Of a stretch of 64,000 bases of DNA, positions 18,436 through 27,056 are shown one piece after another (positions within the stretch are counted from its first letter, which is position 1; each line of letters opens with the position of its first letter). Under the pieces are notes generated by a model, which had not been told where the DNA came from, did not search any database, and saw only the letters and a list, made by a program, of their open reading frames with translations. Origin of the DNA: Paenibacillus melissococcoides (GTDB taxonomy: Bacteria > Bacillota > Bacilli > Paenibacillales > Paenibacillaceae); NCBI GenBank assembly GCA_944800085.1, contig CALYLO010000001.1:144001-208000 (forward strand), read 5' to 3'. The position numbers were made by a program, and so were the translations under genes.

Positions 18436-19686
18436 TTGAATTACATAGATCTGTTCGCTGGAGCAGGAGGGCTCTCTGAGGGATTTATCCGGAATGGATT
18501 TTTGCCACTGGCTCATGTTGAGTCTAATCAGCACGCGTCCCAAACCTTGAGAACCAGAACGGCGTATCATTTTCTTGAAAAAAATATGTTAAAAAATATA
18601 TATTCTCAATATATTTCAGGGAGATGTTCAATTAATGATTTGTTTTCCAATATTCCAAGTGAATTACTTGACTCTGTTATAAATGTAGAAATTTCAGATT
18701 CCACTATTGACTCTATATTTTTTGAAATTGAAACAATGATGTATAAAAAAGGTGTTGCTAATGTTGATGTGATTGTTGGCGGACCACCTTGCCAAGCCTA
18801 TTCATTAGTGGGACGAGCGAGGGATCCGTATAAAAAAGAACATGATCCACGGAACTATTTATATAAACAATATGTAAAATTTTTAAAGAAGTTTGACCCC
18901 AAATTATTTGTTTTTGAGAACGTTCCTGGGATTTTAACAGCTGCAAAGGGAAAGTTATTCGAAGATGTAAAAAACTACATGAATGAGGCTGGTTACGAAA
19001 TAGAAGCCCAAGTCTTGGATGCTTCTTCATTTGGTGTTTTACAGCAAAGAAAACGAGTTATTTTGATTGGGTGGAGAAAAGGGCTCGCTCTCCACTACCC
19101 TGTTTTTAACATAATCAATCATACATATAAAGTAAGAGATGTTTTATCTGACTTACCAAGTTTAGAACCGGGGCAAAGGCTGGATGTTGGTAATTATATA
19201 ACAAAACCTACAAACTATCTTGAAAAATATAGAATTCGAACCGAAGAAGATATTCTTACTCAGCACATTTGCCGAATCCATAATCAGAGAGACAGAGAAA
19301 TATACAAAATAGCGATTGAGCTCTGGGATACTGAGAAAAAACGTTTAAGATATGATGAACTTCCAGAAAAATTGCGAACACATAAAAATCTTACTTCTTT
19401 TCTAGATCGTTTTAAAGTAGTAAGTGCGGATCAGGCATATACTCATACTGTTGTCGCTCACATTGCAAAAGATGGACATTACTATATTCATCCAGATATT
19501 AATCAAATTCGTTCAATTTCAGTTAGAGAAGCAGCCAGGATACAATCTTTTCCAGATAACTTCTTTTTTGAAGGTCCACGGACTGCGAAATTTATTCAAA
19601 TAGGTAATGCGGTTCCTCCTGTCATGGCAGAATCTATAGCTTCTGGTATAAAAAAAATGCTACAAAAATTGGAGGTTACAGTTTAA
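18436..19686 (+). CDS. drmMII: DISARM DNA (cytosine-5) methyltransferase DrmMII
   Basis: A C5-methyltransferase of about 416 residues. Motif I is DLFAGAGGLSEGF near the N-terminus, the catalytic motif IV is GGPPCQAYS (Cys near residue 118), motif VI is FENVPG, motif VIII is QQRKRVILIG and motif X is FIQIGNAVPP. It would methylate host DNA so that the DISARM complex spares it. A TTG start at 18436 is favoured because GGGAGGGG (18423-18430) is then correctly spaced; ATG 18421 overlaps that site. It appears intact. With IS copy 2 upstream it probably needs its own promoter. Confidence 0.88.
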   Translation: MNYIDLFAGAGGLSEGFIRNGFLPLAHVESNQHASQTLRTRTAYHFLEKNMLKNIYSQYISGRCSINDLFSNIPSELLDSVINVEISDSTIDSIFFEIETMMYKKGVANVDVIVGGPPCQAYSLVGRARDPYKKEHDPRNYLYKQYVKFLKKFDPKLFVFENVPGILTAAKGKLFEDVKNYMNEAGYEIEAQVLDASSFGVLQQRKRVILIGWRKGLALHYPVFNIINHTYKVRDVLSDLPSLEPGQRLDVGNYITKPTNYLEKYRIRTEEDILTQHICRIHNQRDREIYKIAIELWDTEKKRLRYDELPEKLRTHKNLTSFLDRFKVVSADQAYTHTVVAHIAKDGHYYIHPDINQIRSISVREAARIQSFPDNFFFEGPRTAKFIQIGNAVPPVMAESIASGIKKMLQKLEVTV

Positions 19687-19771
19687 ACTATGTCTTTTTG
19701 ATATCGGGGAAAAGTAAAAGAAATATACAATTGAGGTTCCTATAATGCTTGGATTCTCAAGTCACACCTCA

Positions 19772-19795
19772 CCGTTCCTACCGGAACGGTTTTTT
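19772..19795 (+). terminator. Rho-independent terminator after drmMII
   Basis: CCGTTCC (19772-19778), loop TACC, GGAACGG (19783-19789) and TTTTTT. It marks the end of the DISARM block; base composition shifts to GC-rich just after it. Confidence 0.85.
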
Positions 19796-19848
19796 CGCGC
19801 TCCGCAACAGTTGTATACGGAAGTAAACACCGGTATATAGCCCGCGGC

Positions 19849-19867
19849 TGAAAGCGCTACCTATAAT
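19849..19867 (+). promoter_or_regulatory. Possible cre-like operator overlapping a -10 box before the sugar ABC operon
   Basis: TGAAAGCGCTACCT resembles the catabolite-responsive element TGAAAGCGCTTTCA bound by CcpA, matching well in its left half. TATAAT follows at 19862-19867. No good -35 is seen, as expected if the promoter depends on an activator such as the AraC-type regulator encoded downstream. Assignment rests on one imperfect match. Confidence 0.35.
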
Positions 19868-19919
19868 GGAGATAGAAAGAAGACAAATCACAATGCCATT
19901 CAAAATGGGAGGGTCAGAC

Positions 19920-21578
19920 GTGAAGAGAGTGCGGAAATTCGGATTGATTCTTACGCTCATCTTGAGTCTCGTGGTAACGGCCTGCAGCAGCCAGCCGGCG
20001 GAATCGGAGCAGCCGGCAGACAAGCCGGCGGATACGCCTGCAGGTTCGGAAGATACCGTTTTGGAAATATCGACGGTGCGTGCGCAAGACCCGTATTTGA
20101 AGTTTGACGAAGGGGAAAATTTCGACAAGAACGCCGTGTATGATGCATACGAGAAAGACGTTGGCGTCCGCATTAAGAACCAGTGGGTTGTGGATGGCGT
20201 CGTGAACGGCCCTCAATTCCAGGAGAAGCTGAAGATGGCGATCGCCACCAATGATATTCCTGATTTCTTCCCGGCGACTCCGGCACAGGTGCAGCAGTTG
20301 ATCGAGGCGGATATGATTCAAGACTTGACCAGCGTGTACGATCAATATGCGACTGACGAGACGAAGGAGTTCATGCTGAAGGACGGCGGCCTGCAGATGA
20401 AGTCGGGCACGTTCGACGGCAAGCTGATGGCCATCCCGCAGACGGGCAACCCGTTTGCGCCGCAGCTCCTGTGGGTGCGTTCCGATTGGCTGAAGAAGCT
20501 GAACCTGCCGGAGCCGAAGACGATGCAGGATCTGATGACGATTATGGAAGCCTTCGCGACGAAGGAGCCGGGCGGCACGGGGAAAGCCTACGGCCTGGCG
20601 CTGAACAAAAAGTTTGATGAAGGCGCGCTCGGGCTGGTCGGCTTCCTGAATGGATATCATGCTTATTTCAATCAATGGATTGAAGACGGCCAAGGCGGCT
20701 TGGTGAACAGTGACATTCAGCCGGAGATGAAGGAAGCGCTGCGCGCGCTTCAGGAGATGTTCAAGAAAGGCCTGATCGACCCGGAATTCGTGGTCAAGGA
20801 TATGCAGAAAGCGTCCGAACTGATTTTCAGCGAGAAAATTGGCGTGCTGTACGGCGCGGAGTGGACGCCGGCCCATCTGGCCCAGGCTGCCGTGAAGGAC
20901 GGCAAGGTGGTCCAGGAATGGTGCGTCTACCGTCTGCCTTCCATTGACGGCACGGAAGCGTCCACGCAGATCGAGCTGGGAACGGAGAGCTACTATGTCG
21001 TATCCAAGAACGCCAAGCATCCGGAAGCGCTGATCAAGCTGCTGAACCAATGGATCGCGGTTGACAATCATCCGACGCCAGAGCAGAAGGTGTATGAATA
21101 CGGCAAGGATCTGAAGGAAGAAGGCAATAACTACTGGCTGCTTAACCCTGTGATGGCATTCAACCTGATGAGCGATAACGGGGAAGTGCTGCCGAAGGCG
21201 ATTGAGACGAAGGATGAGAGCCTGCCGAAGACGAAGGACCAAAAAACGCGCTTTGAACGGGCGATGAAATACGTGAATGGCGAAGATATCAGCATGTGGT
21301 GGGAATACCTTATCTCCGGACCGAACGGGGCGGTATCGAACATCCCTTACTTGAAGGAGCACAATCTGTTCCATCAGAACAAGTTCTGGGGCGCGCCGAC
21401 ACCGACGATGGTGGAGAAGCGGGAGATTTTGAACCGCAAACGCGATGAAATCTTCATGAAGATTATTATGAACCAGGTCTCTATCGATGAATTCGACAAG
21501 TTTGTCGCTGACTGGAAGAAGCTGGGCGGAGATGAGATTACGAAGGAAGTCAACGAATGGTATGCAAAAAATAAGTAA
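19920..21578 (+). CDS. ABC transporter sugar-binding lipoprotein (LplA type)
   Basis: GTG at 19920 is the preferred start because GGGAGGG (19907-19913) sits just before it; the longer frame from 19866 would place the ribosome site inside the gene. The signal peptide ends in VVTAC, a lipobox with Cys about 20 residues in, followed by a Ser/Pro/Glu-rich linker. The mature protein of about 530 residues is a family 1 extracellular solute-binding protein of the long LplA class common in Paenibacillus. It would capture an oligosaccharide outside the membrane for the two permeases downstream. The ATPase is not encoded here and is presumably shared (MsmK-like). The substrate cannot be read from sequence. 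Confidence 0.88.
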   Translation: MKRVRKFGLILTLILSLVVTACSSQPAESEQPADKPADTPAGSEDTVLEISTVRAQDPYLKFDEGENFDKNAVYDAYEKDVGVRIKNQWVVDGVVNGPQFQEKLKMAIATNDIPDFFPATPAQVQQLIEADMIQDLTSVYDQYATDETKEFMLKDGGLQMKSGTFDGKLMAIPQTGNPFAPQLLWVRSDWLKKLNLPEPKTMQDLMTIMEAFATKEPGGTGKAYGLALNKKFDEGALGLVGFLNGYHAYFNQWIEDGQGGLVNSDIQPEMKEALRALQEMFKKGLIDPEFVVKDMQKASELIFSEKIGVLYGAEWTPAHLAQAAVKDGKVVQEWCVYRLPSIDGTEASTQIELGTESYYVVSKNAKHPEALIKLLNQWIAVDNHPTPEQKVYEYGKDLKEEGNNYWLLNPVMAFNLMSDNGEVLPKAIETKDESLPKTKDQKTRFERAMKYVNGEDISMWWEYLISGPNGAVSNIPYLKEHNLFHQNKFWGAPTPTMVEKREILNRKRDEIFMKIIMNQVSIDEFDKFVADWKKLGGDEITKEVNEWYAKNK

Positions 21579-21652
21579 TCGGTAGTGACCGGCAGTCGTG
21601 AACTAAGAACTTCAATTCAGTATGACCAAGTGACCAAGCTAACGTGCTGTGC

Positions 21653-21685
21653 GGGGAATCGGAATGCTTCGATTCCCCCCTTTTT
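21653..21685 (+). terminator. Intra-operon terminator between binding protein and permeases
   Basis: GGGGAATCG (21653-21661) pairs with CGATTCCCC (21670-21678), followed by CCTTTTT. It lies between the lipoprotein and first permease genes, so partial read-through would keep binding protein in excess over permease. Confidence 0.75.
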
Positions 21686-21712
21686 CTAATTACTCCAAGC
21701 AGGTGATGCATA

Positions 21713-22618
21713 ATGAATCAATGGTCTCGTATGTGGAAGCGAGAATGGCCGCTGCATATCATGCTCCTTCCCGGGCTCATCTTCGTCATCATATTCAGCT
21801 ACATTCCGATGGCCGGCATATTGATGGCATTTCAAAAGTATATCCCGACCAAGGGGCTGTTCGGCTCTCCGTTCGTCGGGTGGAAGAACTTCCAGTTCCT
21901 TCTCGAGTATCCGGACATCGGACGGATCGTATTCAACACCTTGTACATTGCAACGATGAAAATTATCGCGGGTCTTGTCGTCCCGATTACGATCGCGATA
22001 TTGCTGAATGAGCTGCGCAAGGAATGGGTCAAGCGGGCATTCCAGACAATGGTCTATCTCCCCCACTTCTTATCGTGGGTGCTCCTGAGCGGCATTGTCA
22101 TTGACGTCCTGTCTCCATCTACAGGCATATTGAATCAAGTGCTGGGGCTGTTCGGCGTGAAGCCGACCTTTTTCCTCGGAGACAATAGCTGGTTCCCTTA
22201 CGTCATGGTCATTACGGATGTGTGGAAGGAGTTCGGCTTCGGCACCATCATCTACCTGGCCGCGCTCACCAACATTAATCCGGCGCTGTATGAAGCCGCG
22301 GAGATTGACGGCGCGGGCCGCTGGAAGCAGACCTTGTACGTCACCTTGCCGGGGATGATGCCGATTATCGTGCTGATGCTGACGCTCAATATCGGCAACG
22401 TGCTCAATGCGGGCTTCGATCAGATCTTCAACCTGTACAGTCCGCAGGTCTATGAGAGCGGGGATATCATCGATACCTTTGTCTATCGGATGGGTATCGA
22501 GCAGGCGCAGTACGGATTCGCCACGGCGGTCGGATTGCTGAAATCGGTCGTTTCGTTTATTTTGATTTCCGTATCCTATGTCATGGCCTACCGCTTCGCC
22601 AATTATCGCATTTTCTAG
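21713..22618 (+). CDS. Carbohydrate ABC permease, LplB/YteP type
   Basis: A 301-residue inner-membrane permease with six predicted membrane segments (first near residues 16-38). The cytoplasmic EAA loop EAAEIDGAGRWKQTLYVTLP near residue 200 docks the ATPase. It starts 135 bases after the lipoprotein, past an internal terminator, with an AGGTGATG-like ribosome site. It pairs with the next gene to form the channel. The family and order (binding protein, LplB, LplC) are standard for Paenibacillus sugar operons. Confidence 0.9.
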   Translation: MNQWSRMWKREWPLHIMLLPGLIFVIIFSYIPMAGILMAFQKYIPTKGLFGSPFVGWKNFQFLLEYPDIGRIVFNTLYIATMKIIAGLVVPITIAILLNELRKEWVKRAFQTMVYLPHFLSWVLLSGIVIDVLSPSTGILNQVLGLFGVKPTFFLGDNSWFPYVMVITDVWKEFGFGTIIYLAALTNINPALYEAAEIDGAGRWKQTLYVTLPGMMPIIVLMLTLNIGNVLNAGFDQIFNLYSPQVYESGDIIDTFVYRMGIEQAQYGFATAVGLLKSVVSFILISVSYVMAYRFANYRIF

Positions 22619-22639
22619 CAAAGGAGAACGGTCATACTT

Positions 22640-23518
22640 ATGAAAAAGTCATTCGGCAGACGACTGTTTCTGGGCTGCAACTTCGTATTTCTGGCGGTGC
22701 TGTCGCTTCTGTGTCTCATGCCTATCATTCATATCCTCGCGATTTCATTCAGCTCGGGCAATGCGGCCTCCGCGGGCAAAGTGCTGCTCTGGCCGGTCGA
22801 GTTCACGCCGGCGGCGTATCATAACGTATTCGGCAAGCCGGAATATTTGTGCGCCTTCTGGATTACGATTCAGCGTGTCGTATTGGGCACCTCGCTCAGC
22901 ATTTTTTTGACGATTTTAACGGCCTATCCGTTATCGAAGGAAACAAGTCAATTCCGGATGCGTACCCTTTATGTATGGGTATTCGTCTTTACGATTCTGT
23001 TCAACGGCGGCTTGATTCCGTGGTATATGACGGTCAAGGCGGTCGGGCTCATCGATACGATCTGGGCCTTGGTGCTGCCGGGCGCGATTCAAGTATTCAA
23101 CATCATTTTGCTGCTTAATTTCTACCGCAATCTGCCGAAGGAATTGGAGGAGTCGTCGAAGATTGACGGGGCGGGCCATTTTACGACCTTGTGGAAAATT
23201 TATGCGCCGCTCTCTCTGCCGGCGCTCGCCACGACGGGCCTGTTCACCATCGTCTGGCATTGGAATAGCTGGTTCGACGGAATGATCCTGATGAACCATC
23301 CGGACAAATATCCGCTGCAGACCTTTTTGCAGTCGATTATTATCAAGATGGATCTTCGCTTCCTGAAGTCCCAGGACATCGAGCTGATGCAGAAGCTGTC
23401 CGACCGGACGAGCAAAGCCGCGCAAATCTTTGTCGCCGCTTTTCCTATCCTGGCGATCTATCCGTTCCTGCAGCGGTTCTTCATTAAAGGAATTGTGATG
23501 GGGAGTGTCAAAGAATAA
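22640..23518 (+). CDS. Carbohydrate ABC permease, LplC/YtcP type
   Basis: A 292-residue partner permease with six hydrophobic segments and an EAA-type loop, EESSKIDGAGHFTTLWKIYA, near residue 180. The start lies 21 bases after the first permease, preceded by AAGGAGAA. The C-terminus (FLQRFFIKGIVMGSVKE) is the usual LplC ending, so the gene is full length. Confidence 0.9.
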   Translation: MKKSFGRRLFLGCNFVFLAVLSLLCLMPIIHILAISFSSGNAASAGKVLLWPVEFTPAAYHNVFGKPEYLCAFWITIQRVVLGTSLSIFLTILTAYPLSKETSQFRMRTLYVWVFVFTILFNGGLIPWYMTVKAVGLIDTIWALVLPGAIQVFNIILLLNFYRNLPKELEESSKIDGAGHFTTLWKIYAPLSLPALATTGLFTIVWHWNSWFDGMILMNHPDKYPLQTFLQSIIIKMDLRFLKSQDIELMQKLSDRTSKAAQIFVAAFPILAIYPFLQRFFIKGIVMGSVKE

Positions 23519-23557
23519 TAGTTCAACCCGAACAACTCACTCCTGGGGGAACGCGTC

Positions 23558-25291
23558 ATGAAGCTATTATTCCGATTGAAGGATTCCTCGATTTTTATGA
23601 AAATGATGGGCGTGTTCCTGATTGTGCTGCTCCCCCTCATGATGATTACGTGGTTCATCAATGAGCGGGGAGCGGACAGCATTCAGACGGAAATCTCGCA
23701 TTCGACCTTGAAAACGACCAGCTTCTACCTCGATTCGCTGGATAAGGAGGTTCAGCGCATCGTGCAGTATTTGCCGAACTATGTGATGGACAATGATCTG
23801 ATGGAACTGGCGGCGCTCGGCACCGATCTGACGTATTATGAGCGCGCGCACAGCATCACGCTCATTCAGAAGCGGCTCGACCTGATGAAGAACTCGAGCC
23901 CGTTCATTCGCGAAGCGAAGGCGTATGTGCCCAAGCTCGGGCGCACGCTGCTCAGCGTGCAGTACGAGACGGGGATGAGCCAGGAGGAATATGCCGCAAT
24001 GCAGCATAGCGGGCCGTTCTACGACGACCCGTTCATCTACTGGAACGATCGCCTTTTTCTGACGATGCAGTATCCAACCAATACGTTCAAGGATCCGCTC
24101 TATGTCGTTGGCGTAGAACTGTCTACGCGCAAGATCATGGAAGCATTGGAACAAATTACCGGTTCATTGGGCGGCGAGAGCATGCTGATGAACATGGAGC
24201 GGGGCTGGGTGATTCGCAGCAATGATCACTCCAAGCTTGAGGAGCTGGCGCTTACCGAGTTCGTACGCGAGAAGCAGCTTGCGGGAAGGAAGCAAGGCTA
24301 TGAGATGGTCGATTTCGGAAGCGAACGCTATCTTACCGTATTCAAGTACTCGGACGTATGGAAATCCTATTCCGTCACCTGCATCCCGGAATCCGCCGTC
24401 CTGGGGCCGATTCAGACGTATAAACAGTGGTTCTTGTGGGCGTGCGGTCTTGCGGTTGTCGTGGGAACGTTTTTTTCGTATTCGCTGATGAAGCTGATGT
24501 ACCGCCCGTTGATGAGATTGATTCATGGCTTCAAGCGGGTGCAGAAGCTGGAGCTGGTGCCGGTTCCGATAGAACGCAGACGCGACGAATTCGGTTATCT
24601 GTACCAGGCCTTCAACGATACCGTTCATTCGCTCAAGACGCTGATCGAGCAAAATTATGAACAGCAGATACGCAACCAGCGATCCGAGCTAAAGCGGCTG
24701 CAATCGCAGATTAATCCGCATTTTCTGTACAATTGCTTCTTCGTGCTGTGCCGGCTCATCAAGTCCGAGCATAAGGAGAAGGCCTATCAATTCTGTCTCT
24801 ACATCGGCGAATATTTTCAATTTATTACCCGGGACGATGAGGATGTCATTCCGCTGGAGATGGAAGTAAAGCATTCGCGGACTTACGTGGAGATGCAGAC
24901 AATCTGTTGCGGCGATCGCATCCGGGTCCGCTTCGATGTCGAGACGCCGCCGCTGCGGGTTCCCCGGCTGGTGCTGCAGCCGATTATCGAGAATGCCTAC
25001 AAGCATGGCCTCGGCGGCATGGCGGGACCGGGCGAGCTGCGGGTGCACAGCGAGGTGCGGGCCGACGGGATTGCCATTTGCGTGGAAGACAACAGCAACA
25101 ATCTGGATGATGACAGACTGGAGCAATTGCGCGCCCGGTTAGCGCATTCGGCTGACCGCATGGAGGAGACGACGGGGCTTATCAACGTGCACCGGCGGAT
25201 ACAGCTTCACTATGGCGCGGAATACGGGCTGGAAGTGTCGCGCTCTGCGCTTGGCGGACTCAAAGTACTTATACATCTTGGCGTAGAATAA
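23558..25291 (+). CDS. Sensor histidine kinase (YesM type)
   Basis: A 577-residue kinase. Membrane segments near residues 14-33 and 288-308 flank an extracytoplasmic sensor region of about 250 residues. After a HAMP linker comes the His_kinase domain with INPHFLYNCFFVLCR (phospho-accepting His) and an ATPase domain with N-box LQPIIENAYKHG and a late GLINVHRRI segment. The G1 box reads VEDNSNN where Gly is usual after Asn (DNG), which may be a tolerated variant. It precedes its response regulator by 14 bases. It likely senses the imported sugar or the loaded binding protein and drives the upstream transporter. Confidence 0.9.
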   Translation: MKLLFRLKDSSIFMKMMGVFLIVLLPLMMITWFINERGADSIQTEISHSTLKTTSFYLDSLDKEVQRIVQYLPNYVMDNDLMELAALGTDLTYYERAHSITLIQKRLDLMKNSSPFIREAKAYVPKLGRTLLSVQYETGMSQEEYAAMQHSGPFYDDPFIYWNDRLFLTMQYPTNTFKDPLYVVGVELSTRKIMEALEQITGSLGGESMLMNMERGWVIRSNDHSKLEELALTEFVREKQLAGRKQGYEMVDFGSERYLTVFKYSDVWKSYSVTCIPESAVLGPIQTYKQWFLWACGLAVVVGTFFSYSLMKLMYRPLMRLIHGFKRVQKLELVPVPIERRRDEFGYLYQAFNDTVHSLKTLIEQNYEQQIRNQRSELKRLQSQINPHFLYNCFFVLCRLIKSEHKEKAYQFCLYIGEYFQFITRDDEDVIPLEMEVKHSRTYVEMQTICCGDRIRVRFDVETPPLRVPRLVLQPIIENAYKHGLGGMAGPGELRVHSEVRADGIAICVEDNSNNLDDDRLEQLRARLAHSADRMEETTGLINVHRRIQLHYGAEYGLEVSRSALGGLKVLIHLGVE

Positions 25292-25305
25292 AGGAGGAAT
25301 CGGCA

Positions 25306-26973
25306 ATGCGTCGACTGCTCATCGTAGACGATCTGCCCATCATTGTTGACGGGCTGCTGGACTTGTTCCAGACCACGAAGCATCTGGAGCTGGAAGTTAT
25401 GAAAGCGTATTCAGGCGAAGAGGCGCTTCAGATCATGCGCAGCCATCGGGTGGATATCGTCATATCCGACATCAAAATGCCGGGACTGGAAGGCATCGAG
25501 CTGCTGCAGATCATTCAGACGGATTGGCCGTCCTGCAAAGTCATTTTCCTTACGGGCTACAATGATTTCCATTATATCCGGAGCGCCATGGCGTATGGCG
25601 GCTTCGATTATATATTGAAGGTCGAGAGCGACGACAAAATCATCAGCTCGGTCGAGCGCGCGATGGCGAAGCTGGACGAAGAAGGGGATCAGCTCCGGAT
25701 GCTGGAGCGGGCCAATGAACGGGCGCGCCAGGCGCTGCCGCTGCTGCAGAAGGAGTATATATGGGAGCTGCTGCAGGGCAAGCAGGAGGCAGCGGCCGAG
25801 CGGGCGCTCCACCTGCGGGAGCTGGGCATTCCGCTGCAGGCGGAACGGCCGATACTTCTGCTGCTGGGGCGGGTGGACACGTGGAAGGAATCGTTCACGC
25901 CGCTGGACAAGGCGCTGCTGCTGTACGCCGTGCAGAACATTGCCGAAGAGTACGCGGCGCCGCAGATGCAATGCTACTCCTGCGTCTGCGATAATTCCCG
26001 CATCGTATGGCTGCTGCAGCCCCGGGAGACAGGTCCCTCCGAGGCTGGGGCGTGGCAGAAGGGGTATTCGCATATCAGCGCCATGCTGGAGAACATTCAG
26101 CAGACATGCCAGCGCTTGCTGCGCGTATCGGTCTCCTTCGCCCTGAGCAGCGAGCCGACGAATTGGGCCATGATCTCGGAACGCTTCCATATGCTGAAAT
26201 ATTGCTTCGTCTACGGGCTGGGCCTGTCTCCCGCCGTGACTGTCACGGACTCGGATCTGCTCAAGCTGCAGGAAGGCGAAGAAGAGGCGAGCGACTACTG
26301 CCACCATACCCGGCTGCAGCTGCTCCTGCAATGTCTGGAGAACAATCACCGGGAAGAGTTCAATAATCTGTATCTTCACCTGACCACGGTCTGGACGGAT
26401 GACTCGCATGCCTACGGCCGCAAAATGGAGCTGTATCATTCCCTCGCCTCCATTTTCCTGTCGTGCATGGATCAGAACGAGCCGTTCCGCCAGGAGGTGC
26501 ACGCGAAGCTGGACGCGACGCTTCTGTACCAGAAGGATGAAGCCGTGTCCTGGCCGGACGTGAAGCAGTATTTCTGGAATCTGGGCGACTGCTTCTTCAC
26601 GCGCCAGGCTGCCCAAGGAGGGCAGGTGCCCGCCGATCTGGTCAAGAAGGTGCACCGCTTTATCGAGGAGCATCTGTCTCATGATATTTCGCTTATCGCT
26701 ATCGCGGATCATGTCGGGCTCAATCCGTCTTACTTCTCGCGCCTGTATAAGCAGTTGACGGGAATCGGCTTGTCCGACTACATCAACGAATACCGCAATT
26801 TGAAGGCGAAGGAATGGCTGTTGAACAGCCCGAGGAAGGTCAATGAGATCGCGGCGGCGCTGGGCTACAATTCAGCGTTGGCGTTTATCCGCTTTTTCAA
26901 GAAGCAGAATCAGGCGACTCCGCAGGAATATCGGCTTCAGCGGCAGGCCAGGGAAGTCAAGAAGAGTATATGA
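25306..26973 (+). CDS. Response regulator with AraC-type DNA-binding domain (YesN type)
   Basis: A 555-residue regulator. The receiver domain (1-125) has the acidic pair DD at 8-9 and phosphorylatable Asp55 in VISDIKMPG. A middle region of about 300 residues has no clear motif. The C-terminal AraC/XylS domain has two helix-turn-helices (IADHVGLNPSYFSRLYKQ and VNEIAAALGYNSALAFIRF). AAGGAGGAAT precedes the ATG. It is the cognate regulator of the kinase just upstream and probably controls the promoter near 19,860. Confidence 0.92.
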   Translation: MRRLLIVDDLPIIVDGLLDLFQTTKHLELEVMKAYSGEEALQIMRSHRVDIVISDIKMPGLEGIELLQIIQTDWPSCKVIFLTGYNDFHYIRSAMAYGGFDYILKVESDDKIISSVERAMAKLDEEGDQLRMLERANERARQALPLLQKEYIWELLQGKQEAAAERALHLRELGIPLQAERPILLLLGRVDTWKESFTPLDKALLLYAVQNIAEEYAAPQMQCYSCVCDNSRIVWLLQPRETGPSEAGAWQKGYSHISAMLENIQQTCQRLLRVSVSFALSSEPTNWAMISERFHMLKYCFVYGLGLSPAVTVTDSDLLKLQEGEEEASDYCHHTRLQLLLQCLENNHREEFNNLYLHLTTVWTDDSHAYGRKMELYHSLASIFLSCMDQNEPFRQEVHAKLDATLLYQKDEAVSWPDVKQYFWNLGDCFFTRQAAQGGQVPADLVKKVHRFIEEHLSHDISLIAIADHVGLNPSYFSRLYKQLTGIGLSDYINEYRNLKAKEWLLNSPRKVNEIAAALGYNSALAFIRFFKKQNQATPQEYRLQRQAREVKKSI

Positions 26974-27056
26974 ATGTATGGAAAAGTCTCTTTCGGCTCC
27001 TCGTCCGGTGACGTACGATCAGGGCACAGCAATCACCATGACGAGGAGGAACCCTT

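Noticed and set aside
19914..21374. 486-codon minus-strand frame opposite the binding-protein gene
   Set aside because: Arg/Leu/His-rich shadow of a GC-rich gene; the plus strand has a lipoprotein with signal peptide and ribosome site.
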